Of a stretch of 64,000 nt of DNA, positions 42,903-51,217 are shown piece after piece. The DNA comes from Pseudarthrobacter oxydans. GTDB lineage: Bacteria; Actinomycetota; Actinomycetes; Actinomycetales; Micrococcaceae. The stretch is from positions 3,472,001 through 3,536,000 of the forward strand of contig NZ_CP139438.1 of assembly GCF_034258515.1 (NCBI RefSeq), read 5' to 3'. Under the pieces are notes generated by a model. It did no database searches and was not told the DNA's origin. It saw only the letters and a program-made list of their open reading frames with translations. Position 1 is the first letter of the stretch, and each line of letters starts with the position of its first letter. The position numbers and the translations under genes are program-made.

Positions 42903-43688
42903 GTGATTCTCTTGAACGACGACGGGCTGACAGAGGCTGTGCAGGAAGCCGGGGCGGTGGAACTGCTACTGGTCCGGCACGGCGAGAGTGAAGGCAACGT
43001 TGCCGCCACCGAGGCCCGGGAGGCAGGGGCGGCGGTCATCGCCGTGCCGGCCCGCGACGCCGATGTGAACCTGTCCGACATTGGGCAGGAGCAGGCCAAG
43101 GCCCTGGGCGCGGCCTTGGCCCGGACCGCCGAGGAGTTCCGGCCGGACGCCGTGGTTTCCTCGCCCTATGCACGTGCCCGTCAGACGGCGGAAATCGCCG
43201 TGGAGGTGGCGGGCTGGCCCGTGAAGGTGCGCACCGATGAACGGCTCCGGGACCGCGAACTGGGCATCCTGGACCGGCTCACCCGGCTGGGCGTGGAGCA
43301 GCGTTACCCGGACGAGGTGGAACGCCGCGAATGGCTGGGCAAGCTGTACTACCGGCCGCCGGGCGGGGAATCCTGGGCGGACGTGGCCCTCCGGCTGCGC
43401 TCCGTCCTGGCGGAACTGAACAACCTCGGCACCGGGCATCGGGTGATGCTGGTGTGCCACGACGCCGTGATCATGCTCTTCCGGTACGTGCTTGAAGGGC
43501 TGAGTGAAGCAGAACTCCTGGACCTGGCGGCCACCACCTCGGTCCTGAATGCCTCCCTGACCCGCTATGTGCGGCCCTCCGGCGCCGGCCGCTGGACGCT
43601 CGAAAGCTTCAATGTCGCGGACCACCTGACCGAGCAGGGCGTTGCCGTGACCGAACATGCCGGGGACGCCAGTGTCCACCCGCGGTGA
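42903..43688 (+). CDS. Histidine phosphatase superfamily protein
   Basis: A ~261-residue branch-1 histidine phosphatase (phosphoglycerate-mutase-like): LLLVRHGESEGN near the N-terminus, SSPYARARQTAEIA, and VCHDAVIMLFRYVLEG carrying the second His. Substrate unknown. The start is uncertain: GTG 42903 or TTG 42912 are favoured over an upstream frame in low-complexity sequence. Confidence 0.85.
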   Translation: MILLNDDGLTEAVQEAGAVELLLVRHGESEGNVAATEAREAGAAVIAVPARDADVNLSDIGQEQAKALGAALARTAEEFRPDAVVSSPYARARQTAEIAVEVAGWPVKVRTDERLRDRELGILDRLTRLGVEQRYPDEVERREWLGKLYYRPPGGESWADVALRLRSVLAELNNLGTGHRVMLVCHDAVIMLFRYVLEGLSEAELLDLAATTSVLNASLTRYVRPSGAGRWTLESFNVADHLTEQGVAVTEHAGDASVHPR

Positions 43689-44610
43689 GGCGGGCGCGGC
43701 CGGGGCCGCGCAGCCAGCCCTGGTGACGCCGTCGCTCCTGCGCGACTGGCCGCTCCCTGCCGCCGGCGAGGACAAGTACTCCCGCGGATCGGTATTGGTG
43801 GTCGGCGGGGCCCGGGCGACTCCCGGTGCCGCCCTGCTCTCCGGTGCTGCCGCCCTTCGGGCCGGCGCCGGGAAACTCACCCTGGCCGTCGCGGAATCGG
43901 TGGCTGTCCACGTGGGCGTCGCGCTGCCGGAGTGCGGGACAGTGGGCCTGCCGGAAACCCCCGGCGGGTCCGTAACGGCCGAGGGACTGGACCTCATTGC
44001 CCCGTACCTGGACAAGGCAGATGCCGTGCTGGTGGGTCCGGGCCTCGATGACCTGGACCTGGCCGAGGAGCTGCTCCGGGCGCTGCTCGGGCGGGAGGCC
44101 GCCTCCGGGAAAGGGAACGACGGCGGAGGTCCCGCCGTCGTCCTCGATGCCTACGCTTTGGGTGCCTTGGCCAACGTGGAGGACCAGTCCGGTCCGTGGA
44201 AGGGGCGCCTGATCCTGACGCCCAATCCCAAGGAGGCTGAGATCCTGCTTGGCCGCGGGCTGGAGGACCTGCCGGCCGATGTTGCTGAGATTGCCGAACG
44301 GTACCAGGCGGTGGTGAGCTGCCAGGGCCTGATCGCGAGGCCGCCGGGTGATGCTCCGGAAGAGGCGGAGCTCTGGAAAATCACCACGGGGTACGGCGGG
44401 CTGGGGACCTCAGGCAGCGGGGATGTCCTGGCCGGTGCCATCGCCGGCCTTCGCGCCCGGGGAACCAGTGAAGCGCAGGCTGCGTGCTGGGGCACCCATC
44501 TTCATGCGGCTGCTGCGGACAGGCTTGCCAGCCGGCTGGGACCCTTGGGCTTCCTGGCGCGTGAACTCGCGGACGAGCTGCCCGCGCTGATGCTGGAACT
44601 CAACACCTGA
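43657..44610 (+). CDS. nnrD: ADP-dependent NAD(P)HX dehydratase
   Basis: A ~317-residue ribokinase-like enzyme repairing damaged NAD(P)H hydrates. Key stretches: SRGSVLVVGGARATPGAALLSGAAALRAGAGKL, VLVGPGLDDLDL, LTPNPKEAEILLGR and the anion hole TSGSGDVLAGAIAGL. It overlaps the preceding phosphatase gene by 32 bp, so translation is coupled (GTG 43672 is an alternative start). The fused epimerase domain of some family members is absent. Confidence 0.9.
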   Translation: MPGTPVSTRGEAGAAGAAQPALVTPSLLRDWPLPAAGEDKYSRGSVLVVGGARATPGAALLSGAAALRAGAGKLTLAVAESVAVHVGVALPECGTVGLPETPGGSVTAEGLDLIAPYLDKADAVLVGPGLDDLDLAEELLRALLGREAASGKGNDGGGPAVVLDAYALGALANVEDQSGPWKGRLILTPNPKEAEILLGRGLEDLPADVAEIAERYQAVVSCQGLIARPPGDAPEEAELWKITTGYGGLGTSGSGDVLAGAIAGLRARGTSEAQAACWGTHLHAAAADRLASRLGPLGFLARELADELPALMLELNT

Positions 44611-44623
44611 TCCCTCCAGGTTA

Positions 44624-44694
44624 AAAGCAACGCGGGGTCACTTACGGTCCATCCGACAGGGTTTTTTGCGCGATAGGTGACCCCGCGTTGCTTT
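44624..44694. repeat. 18-bp perfect inverted repeat with 35-nt loop
   Basis: AAAGCAACGCGGGGTCAC (44624-44641) and its exact complement (44677-44694). The loop contains GTTTTTT. It lies 14 bp after the nnrD stop and may terminate it; the left arm matches the repeat at 28617-28631. The remainder of 44611-44853 is otherwise empty. Confidence 0.65.
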
Positions 44695-44853
44695 CTCCGG
44701 ACATGAGACGGCCCCCGGCCGAAGCCGGGGGCCGCCATACCGGGAAGTGCGGGTGTAGGCTGCCGGTGCGCTTTAAGCGCTGTGGCGTGCATACTGTGCA
44801 ATCCGCCCTAAAGGCAGTCAGCAAATCCCCGACTTTCCGATCCTGTGTTGAAG

Positions 44854-45276
44854 CTAGGCGGCAATCTCTTGCTTGGCCCCCTTCGTCTCAATTTCAATCT
44901 TGCGCGGCTTGGCCTTTTCGGCGACAGGAATCCGCAGCGTCAGGACACCGGCGTCGTACGTAGCCTTTACGTTGTCAGCATCCAGGGTGTCCCCGAGGAT
45001 CAGCTGGCGGCTGAACACGCCGCGCGGCCGCTCGGAGGCGATCAACTCGGTGTCCTTGCCTGCAGGGTCGGGGCGCTCGGCCCGTACCGTCAGGACGTTC
45101 CGTTCCACATCCAGATCCACAGAATCCAGTGCGACGCCGGGCAGATCAAAGGCGACGACAAATTCCTGGTCCTCCCGCCACGCGTCCATCGGCATCGCTG
45201 CCGGGCGCGCCGCCGTGCCGAGGACCTGCTGGGCCAGCCTGTCCAACTCGCGGAACGGATCAGTTCGCATCAACAT
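44854..45276 (-). CDS. Small heat-shock protein (Hsp20/alpha-crystallin)
   Basis: A 140-residue Hsp20 chaperone: [14 protein letters not shown]-terminus, alpha-crystallin domain with [30 protein letters not shown], and the terminal [20 protein letters not shown] where the conserved GxLxIxxP-type motif lies. Start ATG 45276 follows GGAGGGAAG. No HAIR element was seen upstream. Confidence 0.95.
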   Translation of the reverse strand: MLMRTDPFRELDRLAQQVLGTAARPAAMPMDAWREDQEFVVAFDLPGVALDSVDLDVERNVLTVRAERPDPAGKDTELIASERPRGVFSRQLILGDTLDADNVKATYDAGVLTLRIPVAEKAKPRKIEIETKGAKQEIAA

Positions 45277-45472
45277 GGCTTCCCTCCTCGTAAGAGACGG
45301 TCCAACACTTTTCCGCATCAGCCGATCTGTATTGGCTGATATAGATTTTTTATCACTGGGGAATCAGGTCTGCAAGGGGTTCCGAAGGGTATTTTTGAAG
45401 TTTTTTGCGGCCTCGCGGGACATGGGTGAGGGGCCCATCGCGGTACGCGAAAGGCCCCTCAGATGCTGGTTG

Positions 45473-45664
45473 TCAGCTCCGCGTCGGGTCCGGCCGCAGC
45501 GGTGCCGGGCCCGGATCCGGCACCGGCAGCGGGCCCGGGGGTTCCGGTGCGGGGAACGGATTGGGAGCCGGCGGGCCCGGGTGGCCGGGGTGGGCTGGAT
45601 CTGGCTGGTCCGGGCCTGGCTCCGGCGGGAACGGCTCGGGCTCGTGCACTGGCGGGATGGTCAT
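45473..45664 (-). CDS. 63-aa proline-rich protein
   Basis: A 63-residue peptide dominated by Pro, Glu, Asp and Gly (PPEPGPDQPDPAHPGHPGPP). AGAGGGGAAC precedes ATG 45664. No function recognised; the composition implies disorder. Because the region is GC-repetitive, the coding call is moderate. Confidence 0.45.
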   Translation of the reverse strand: MTIPPVHEPEPFPPEPGPDQPDPAHPGHPGPPAPNPFPAPEPPGPLPVPDPGPAPLRPDPTRS

Positions 45665-45760
45665 GTGACGTTCCCCTCTCACGTTTGATGGACGTGCCTT
45701 GGCGTGAACAGGATACGCCCGCCGCCTCAAGCCCACTAGGCCGGCGGCCCGCCGTTCCCG

Positions 45761-47374
45761 TCAGTCCGGGACGGCACCCACCAGCCGGAGCCAGGCGCGC
45801 AACTGGTGCAGGTCCGACTCCCCGCAGCGGAAACCGACATGGCCGTCCGGGCGCACCGCAACGATGCCGCGGCCGGGATGGCTGCTGAGCCGATGCACAT
45901 GGACCTTGCGCCCTGAAAACGCGAGCTCCGCGCCCGCCACATCCCAGCCGGCATCATGCTCCAGCAGAATGTGGACGCCCGGCGCGGCCGTCAGCTCGTG
46001 AAGGCGGGCGGGCCGCCCGCCGGTGGCTGCCGGCGCGTCCGGCAGCCGGTCCCCCGGCCGCGGCCACCGCGCTGCGGGCGGGGTGCCCTCCAGCGAGATG
46101 CCGCTGTTCCGGTAGCGGACAAAAGGCTGTGCCATCAGCCTGATGCCGGCAGACGTGAGGCGCCGCCGGCGCAGCAGCACCGGCAGCAACGGCGCGGAAA
46201 CCGGAAGGAGGCCGCGGAGCAGGCGCGCAAGGGGGTGGGGTGACGCTTCCCCGAAAAAGATGACGTGGGTCAGGGCCAGCACGCGCCGGGCGGCGAGGCG
46301 GCGCTCGTAGTCATAGGAGCCGAGCAGTTCCGGGTGCGTCCCGCCGTCGGAAGCAAATCCAAGCTTCCAGCCAAGATTCAGCGCATCAAGGATGCCGTTG
46401 TTCATCCCCTGGCCGCCCGCCGGCGAATGGGCGTGCGCGGCGTCTCCGGCCAGGAACAGGTTCCCGCTGCGGAACCTGCTGGCCACTCGGTGCTGCAGGC
46501 GGACCTGCGCGGACCACCGCACGTCCCGCACCGTCGCCTCCAGCCCCGACTCCTGGACGAGCCGGGCCACTTCCCCCGCCGGGACTGCCGGCCCCAGCTG
46601 CCCGAACGGGCCGGCGGCATGCGGGTCTGCCGTGCGGGTGGCGAGCAGCCGCCACGTGGCGCCCTCGCCCAGGGCGAAAAGGAACGCAAGCCCCGCGCTT
46701 CCCACAGCGACATGGAGGAGGCCGGGGTCCAGCGGGCCATCGAGCTCCAGGTCGGCCAGGACTGCCTCCACCCGGTACGGCGCCCCGCTCCACTCGGCAC
46801 CGACGAGCCCGCGCACGGTACTGGATTGCCCGTCGCATCCGGCGAGGAAGCGGCATTCGTGCTGCTCCAGGCCCTGTTCGTGCGGGTTGCCAAGGGTCCG
46901 GTTCGCCCCGGGGAAGTGGCCGTCCGCCAGCCGCAGGTCGGCGCGCAACGCTCCGCCCCTGCCCGGGAAGGCGGCGAGGCCACGGAACTCAACGCCCCAG
47001 TCCACCGGCACGTCCCGGGCTTTGAGCGCGCGCCACAGAACGTCTTCGACGTCGGCCTGACGGACCAGCGTCAGGTGCGGGAAGGCCGTGTCCGGAAGGT
47101 CGGCGTGGCCAAGCCTGGCCTGCACCACCCGCTTGCCGAGGTGGATGCGTGCCTCCGGGGTGGTGTCCGCCCGGCTGAGCAGTTCGTCCGTGACACCCAG
47201 CGGCCGGAGTCCCTCGAGTGCGCGGGCGTGGAGCATCATTGCCCGGGAGGGGCGCACCCGTTCCGCCCGCCGGTCGACAATGCGTACGGTGGCTCCGTGG
47301 GCATGCGCCTGGAGCGCAGTTGCCAGGCCGGCGGGACCGGCGCCCACCACCAGGACGTCGCTGTGGACGGTCAT
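45761..47374 (-). CDS. FAD-dependent monooxygenase (phenol hydroxylase-like)
   Basis: A 537-residue flavin hydroxylase: VLVVGAGPAGLATALQAHAHG FAD site, the GCDGQSSTVR DG motif (residue ~175) and NLFLAGDAAHAHSPAGGQGMNNGILDALNLGWKLG, with a C-terminal thioredoxin-like domain as in PheA/TfdB and RdmE/polyketide hydroxylases. Its ATG overlaps the stop of the preceding gene (ATGA), so the two are coupled. Substrate unknown. Confidence 0.85.
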   Translation of the reverse strand: MTVHSDVLVVGAGPAGLATALQAHAHGATVRIVDRRAERVRPSRAMMLHARALEGLRPLGVTDELLSRADTTPEARIHLGKRVVQARLGHADLPDTAFPHLTLVRQADVEDVLWRALKARDVPVDWGVEFRGLAAFPGRGGALRADLRLADGHFPGANRTLGNPHEQGLEQHECRFLAGCDGQSSTVRGLVGAEWSGAPYRVEAVLADLELDGPLDPGLLHVAVGSAGLAFLFALGEGATWRLLATRTADPHAAGPFGQLGPAVPAGEVARLVQESGLEATVRDVRWSAQVRLQHRVASRFRSGNLFLAGDAAHAHSPAGGQGMNNGILDALNLGWKLGFASDGGTHPELLGSYDYERRLAARRVLALTHVIFFGEASPHPLARLLRGLLPVSAPLLPVLLRRRRLTSAGIRLMAQPFVRYRNSGISLEGTPPAARWPRPGDRLPDAPAATGGRPARLHELTAAPGVHILLEHDAGWDVAGAELAFSGRKVHVHRLSSHPGRGIVAVRPDGHVGFRCGESDLHQLRAWLRLVGAVPD

Positions 47375-47937
47375 GGGTGGCCCAGGAGCCGCCACCAGGC
47401 CGGGCCGGCCCCGGCGGCGGCAGCTTCCATCCGGGCCGGGTCTGCGAGCACCTCATCCCGGCGCAGCCCGGGCAATACTTTGTACCTGATCGAGCCCGGG
47501 ACGCTCACCAGTTCCAGGACCCGCCACAGGGATGCCGCGTAATGGTGTGCCCTTTCCGCGCCATCCCATTCGTAGAAGCCCCGATACACTCCGCGGTCGT
47601 CATGCGCGCACCAGAGCTTTGACACGAAACCAGGAAACCCGACGAAGAGCGGCGTGTTGAGCAGGCTTTCGGCTTCGAACAGGCGGTGCGCCCTGCCCCG
47701 CACCAGCCTGAGCCTGAAGGCGACAACGAGGGTGCACGGCTCCCCGGGCGCGGCTCGGACGGCCGTTTCCCGGTACACCCGCGACGTGCTGCCGTCCGCG
47801 AACTGCAGGACGCGTCCCACGTTTTCCCCGGGCAGGTGGACCTGCCGCCGGGCCAGCATCACGAAGCTCCTGCCCACACACCCGGCCACCGCCCGCCAGG
47901 CCTGGGCCCTGGGGGCCGGACCTTGTTCGCTGGACAT
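47371..47937 (-). CDS. Hypothetical protein coupled to monooxygenase
   Basis: A 188-residue protein with a Trp/Phe-rich C-terminal half (GFYEWDGAERAHHYAASLWRVLELV) and no recognised family. GGAGAG precedes ATG 47937. Its stop overlaps the monooxygenase start. The pair is divergent from oligopeptidase B. A role as a substrate-binding or accessory protein is possible but unproven. Confidence 0.65.
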   Translation of the reverse strand: MSSEQGPAPRAQAWRAVAGCVGRSFVMLARRQVHLPGENVGRVLQFADGSTSRVYRETAVRAAPGEPCTLVVAFRLRLVRGRAHRLFEAESLLNTPLFVGFPGFVSKLWCAHDDRGVYRGFYEWDGAERAHHYAASLWRVLELVSVPGSIRYKVLPGLRRDEVLADPARMEAAAAGAGPAWWRLLGHP

Positions 47938-48162
47938 TGCCGCTCTCCTTCCGCGCCCCCTGGTGTCCGTCCGCTCTGTCCCTCCACTCCCTCCACCGTC
48001 CCGCACACCGGTCCCCGTCCCTAGGGTCTTTGGCCCTTTTCCGCCCCGCACCGCTGCCGCGCGCACCGCCGTCGGACGCCCTTTACTCCCGCGCCGGGAG
48101 GCGGCGATCCCCCGGTAGCGAACGGCCGGATAATTGTCGGCGCGGATCTATATATTGAAGGA

Positions 48163-50394
48163 ATGACCCAGACTCCGCTGCGGGACTCCGCCGCCACTGC
48201 CGCTCCCACACCGCCGGTTGCCAAGAAGATCCCGTCCGAACGTGTCCACCACGGGGACGTTTTCGTGGACAACTACGAGTGGCTCCGGGACAAGGAATCC
48301 GCCGAAGTGGTGGCGCACCTGAAGGCCGAGAATGCCTACCAGGAAGCGGTCACCGCACACCAGGAGCCGCTGCGCGAGGCCATTTTCCAGGAGATCAAGG
48401 GCCGCACCCAGGAAACGGACCTCTCCGTGCCGCACCGCAAGGACGGCTGGTGGTACTTCAGCCGCTCCGTGGAGGGCAAGGAATACGGCATCCAGTGCCG
48501 GGTCAGGGCCGCGGACACCGGGGACAAGGTTGCCGACTGGACCCCGCCCGCCGTCCAGCCCGGCGTCGAAATCCCCGGCGAGGAAGTCCTGCTGGACGGC
48601 AACGTGGAGGCGGAGGGCAAGCCGTTCTTCTCGGTGGGCGGCTCGGCCGTAACCGTGGACGGCACCCTCTACGCCTATGCCGTGGACAACTCGGGGGACG
48701 AGCGCTTCACCCTCCGCATCAAGGACCTCAGCACCGGCGAGCTGCTGCCGGACGTCATCGAGAACATCTTCTACGGCGTTGCCTTCTCCCCCGACGGCAC
48801 CCGGATTTTCTACACAATGGTGGATGATTCCTGGCGCCCGTACCAGGTGAAGGCGCACGTCCTGGGCACGCCTGTGGCCGACGATGTGGTCATCTACCAG
48901 GAGGACGACGCCGCCATGTGGCTGGGCTTCGAGCTCTCAGCTGACCGGCGCCACCTCGTGCTGGGCATCGGGTGCTCGGAGTACAGCGAAACCCGCCTGC
49001 TCCGCTTTGACGACCCCGCCCAGGAGCTCACCACCGTGATCTCCCGGAACGACCACGTGCTCTATGAGGCCGAGCCGTTCCTGCTTGCCGGGCCGGACGG
49101 CGAAAAACGCGAGCGCATCCTGCTGACGCACAACCGCGGTGCGGTCAACTCCATGGTCTCCCTGGCGGACCCGGCGGAGCTCGCCAAGCCGCTGGCAGAG
49201 CAGGCCTGGGTCACCGTCGTCGAACATTCCGACGACGTCCGCATCAACGGCGCGGGAGTCACCTCCACGCACTTGGTCGTTTCCATCCGCAAGGACACCA
49301 TCGAGCGCGTGCAGTTCATCGGTCTGGCAGGGCTGGGGACGCCCGCCCAGGAAGAACCCGTGGAGCCGGCCTTCGATGAGGAGCTCTACACTGCGGGCGT
49401 AGGCGGGTCGGACTACGAGGCCCCGGTCATCCGGCTGGGCTACACGTCCTACTTCACGCCGTCGCGCGTGTACGACTTCGTGCTGCCCACCCCGCAGCAG
49501 CCCGCGGGTGAGCTGCTGCTGCGGAAGGAAAGCCCGGTCCTGGGCGGCTACGACGGCAGCGACTACGTCGCCACCCGGGAGTGGGCAGACGCCGCGGACG
49601 GCACCAGGATTCCGCTCTCCGTACTGCGGCACAAGGCCGTGAAGCAGGACTCGACGGCGGCCGGCCTGGTGTACGGGTACGGCTCCTATGAGCTGAGCAT
49701 GGATCCGGGCTTCGGGATCGCGCGGCTGTCGCTGCTGGACCGCGGCGTGGTGTTCGTGATCGCCCACATCCGCGGCGGCGGGGAGCTGGGCCGGCACTGG
49801 TACGAGGACGGCAAGAAGCTCACCAAGAAGAACACGTTCACCGACTTCATCGACGCCACAGACTGGCTGGCCGGTTCCGGCTGGGTGGATCCTGCGCGGA
49901 TCGCCGCCCTGGGCGGATCGGCCGGCGGCCTGCTGATGGGGGCCGTGGCGAACATGGCGCCGGAAAAGTACGCAGTGATCGTGGCGCAGGTGCCGTTCGT
50001 GGACCCCCTGACCAGCATCCTCGATCCCGAGCTGCCGCTATCCGCCCTGGAGTGGGAGGAGTGGGGCAACCCCATCACCGATCCCGCGGCCTACGCCTAT
50101 ATGAAGTCCTACTCCCCCTACGAGAACGTCAGGGAGGCGGCGTATCCCAAGATCGCCGCCGTCACCTCCTTCAACGACACCCGGGTCCTGTACGTGGAAC
50201 CGGCCAAGTGGGTGCAGGAGCTGCGGAGCAAAACCACCGGCACCGAGCCCATCCTGATGAAGATCGAGATGGATGGCGGGCACGGCGGCGCGTCCGGCCG
50301 CTACGTGCAGTGGCGGGAACGGGCCTGGGACTACGCCTTCATCGCCGATTCCCTTGGCGCCACCGAGCTGCTGCCCGGCGCCGGCCTGAAGTAG
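48163..50394 (+). CDS. ptrB: Oligopeptidase B (S9A serine peptidase)
   Basis: A 743-residue prolyl-oligopeptidase-family enzyme cleaving after Arg/Lys in short peptides. A beta-propeller occupies about residues 80-450. The catalytic domain follows, with GGGELGRHWYEDGKKLTKKN, the nucleophile Ser586 in GGSAGG, the Asp in TSFNDTRVLYVEPAKW and the His in MDGGHGGASGR. These blocks match E. coli PtrB closely. Cytosolic; no signal peptide. Confidence 0.95.
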   Translation: MTQTPLRDSAATAAPTPPVAKKIPSERVHHGDVFVDNYEWLRDKESAEVVAHLKAENAYQEAVTAHQEPLREAIFQEIKGRTQETDLSVPHRKDGWWYFSRSVEGKEYGIQCRVRAADTGDKVADWTPPAVQPGVEIPGEEVLLDGNVEAEGKPFFSVGGSAVTVDGTLYAYAVDNSGDERFTLRIKDLSTGELLPDVIENIFYGVAFSPDGTRIFYTMVDDSWRPYQVKAHVLGTPVADDVVIYQEDDAAMWLGFELSADRRHLVLGIGCSEYSETRLLRFDDPAQELTTVISRNDHVLYEAEPFLLAGPDGEKRERILLTHNRGAVNSMVSLADPAELAKPLAEQAWVTVVEHSDDVRINGAGVTSTHLVVSIRKDTIERVQFIGLAGLGTPAQEEPVEPAFDEELYTAGVGGSDYEAPVIRLGYTSYFTPSRVYDFVLPTPQQPAGELLLRKESPVLGGYDGSDYVATREWADAADGTRIPLSVLRHKAVKQDSTAAGLVYGYGSYELSMDPGFGIARLSLLDRGVVFVIAHIRGGGELGRHWYEDGKKLTKKNTFTDFIDATDWLAGSGWVDPARIAALGGSAGGLLMGAVANMAPEKYAVIVAQVPFVDPLTSILDPELPLSALEWEEWGNPITDPAAYAYMKSYSPYENVREAAYPKIAAVTSFNDTRVLYVEPAKWVQELRSKTTGTEPILMKIEMDGGHGGASGRYVQWRERAWDYAFIADSLGATELLPGAGLK

Positions 50395-50409
50395 GACGAC
50401 GCCGTACGC

Positions 50410-50472
50410 CATCGACTGCTCCGATATTGCCGTTTAGAGCCTCCAAAACGGCGTTTTCGGAGCAATCGATGG
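50410..50472. repeat. Palindromic repeat, ATCGACTGCTCC family, copy 1
   Basis: CATCGACTGCTCC (50410-50422) and GGAGCAATCGATG (50459-50471) are inverted arms with one mismatch, around a core with an AACGGCGTTTT motif. A second copy in the same orientation lies at 51057-51118, on the other side of the SRPBCC gene. Confidence 0.75.
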
Positions 50473-50481
50473 GGAAACCGC

Positions 50482-50934
50482 TCAGGACTGTGGATGCTCC
50501 GCCAGCCACTCGGCCAGCGTTTCGAGATTGGCGCGGACGGTCCTTCCCTGGGCCCGTTCCACCAGCGGGTCGGCCAGCTTGCCAAAGATGCCGCCCAGGC
50601 CGGACGCGGCTTCGATCCGCTCGGTGACGCGGGTGCCGCCGTCGGCCGGTTCGAGTGTGATGGTAATGGTGAAGTCCAGCTTGCCCTCGACGGAACGGGA
50701 CACCATGCGCCGGGGCGGATCAAACTCAGTGATTTCGGCGGTCCAGTCGAACTGCCGCCCCATGATCTTGCTGGTTCCGCGGCCCCGTGAACCCACGCCC
50801 AGCGGGCCGTCACCGATCTGCCCGGACGAGGTGACCGAGGAATCGTAGACGGCGATGTTCTCGAATTTCGACAGGAAGTCAAAGACCTCCTGCTGCGGCC
50901 GGGGAATGACGACGGTTTCTTCCACAACAGGCAT
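50482..50934 (-). CDS. SRPBCC-domain protein
   Basis: A 150-residue START-like (SRPBCC) protein: EETVVIPRPQQEVFDFLSKFEN at the N-terminus, GRQFDWTAEITEFDPPRRMVSRS, and a long C-terminal helix. It is a hydrophobic-ligand-binding fold with no assigned substrate. ATG 50934 has AAGGAG upstream. It is flanked on both sides by copies of the same ~62-bp palindromic repeat. Confidence 0.85.
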   Translation of the reverse strand: MPVVEETVVIPRPQQEVFDFLSKFENIAVYDSSVTSSGQIGDGPLGVGSRGRGTSKIMGRQFDWTAEITEFDPPRRMVSRSVEGKLDFTITITLEPADGGTRVTERIEAASGLGGIFGKLADPLVERAQGRTVRANLETLAEWLAEHPQS

Positions 50935-51056
50935 TGGATTCTCCTTGGACAACGGCCTGGTGCCGGCCCGGCTCGGCCGGCAGGTAGGCACAGCGCCAGC
51001 TTGGCCCGACGGCTTTGGGCTGTCAAGACGCTGCCGGAAAGCTCACCCTCGTGGTT

Positions 51057-51118
51057 CATCGACTGCTCCAATAAAGCCCTTTTGAGCCCCCGGAACGGCG
51101 TTTTTGGAGCAGTCGATG
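51057..51118. repeat. Palindromic repeat, ATCGACTGCTCC family, copy 2
   Basis: Same arms (CATCGACTGCTCC and GGAGCAGTCGATG, perfect) and the same orientation and core as 50410-50472. Here it lies in the 5' region of the leftward SRPBCC gene and 100 bp ahead of the rightward adenylation gene. Confidence 0.75.
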
Positions 51119-51186
51119 GGCATTTCCGCGGAAGCAGGCACTCCCCTTTTATTTCTCCATCCGCTTTTCTTAACGCCCGATTTTAG

Positions 51187-51205
51187 TAAGGTAAGGCTCT
51201 ACTAA
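51187..51205. promoter_or_regulatory. DtxR/IdeR-like iron-box candidate
   Basis: TAAGGTAAGGCTCTACTAA matches 14 of 19 positions of the textbook DtxR/IdeR box TTAGGTTAGGCTAACCTAA (hand count). It lies 13 bp upstream of the adenylation-carrier-acyltransferase gene, so that gene may be iron-repressed. A TTAGTA...TACTAA dyad overlaps it. Confidence 0.45.
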
Positions 51206-51217
51206 TAAGATTGCCGG

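Noticed and set aside
44854..45380. HAIR/CIRCE heat-shock element upstream of Hsp20
   Set aside because: Neither the CTTGAGT-N7-ACTCAAG nor the TTAGCACTC motif was found in the upstream 100 bases.
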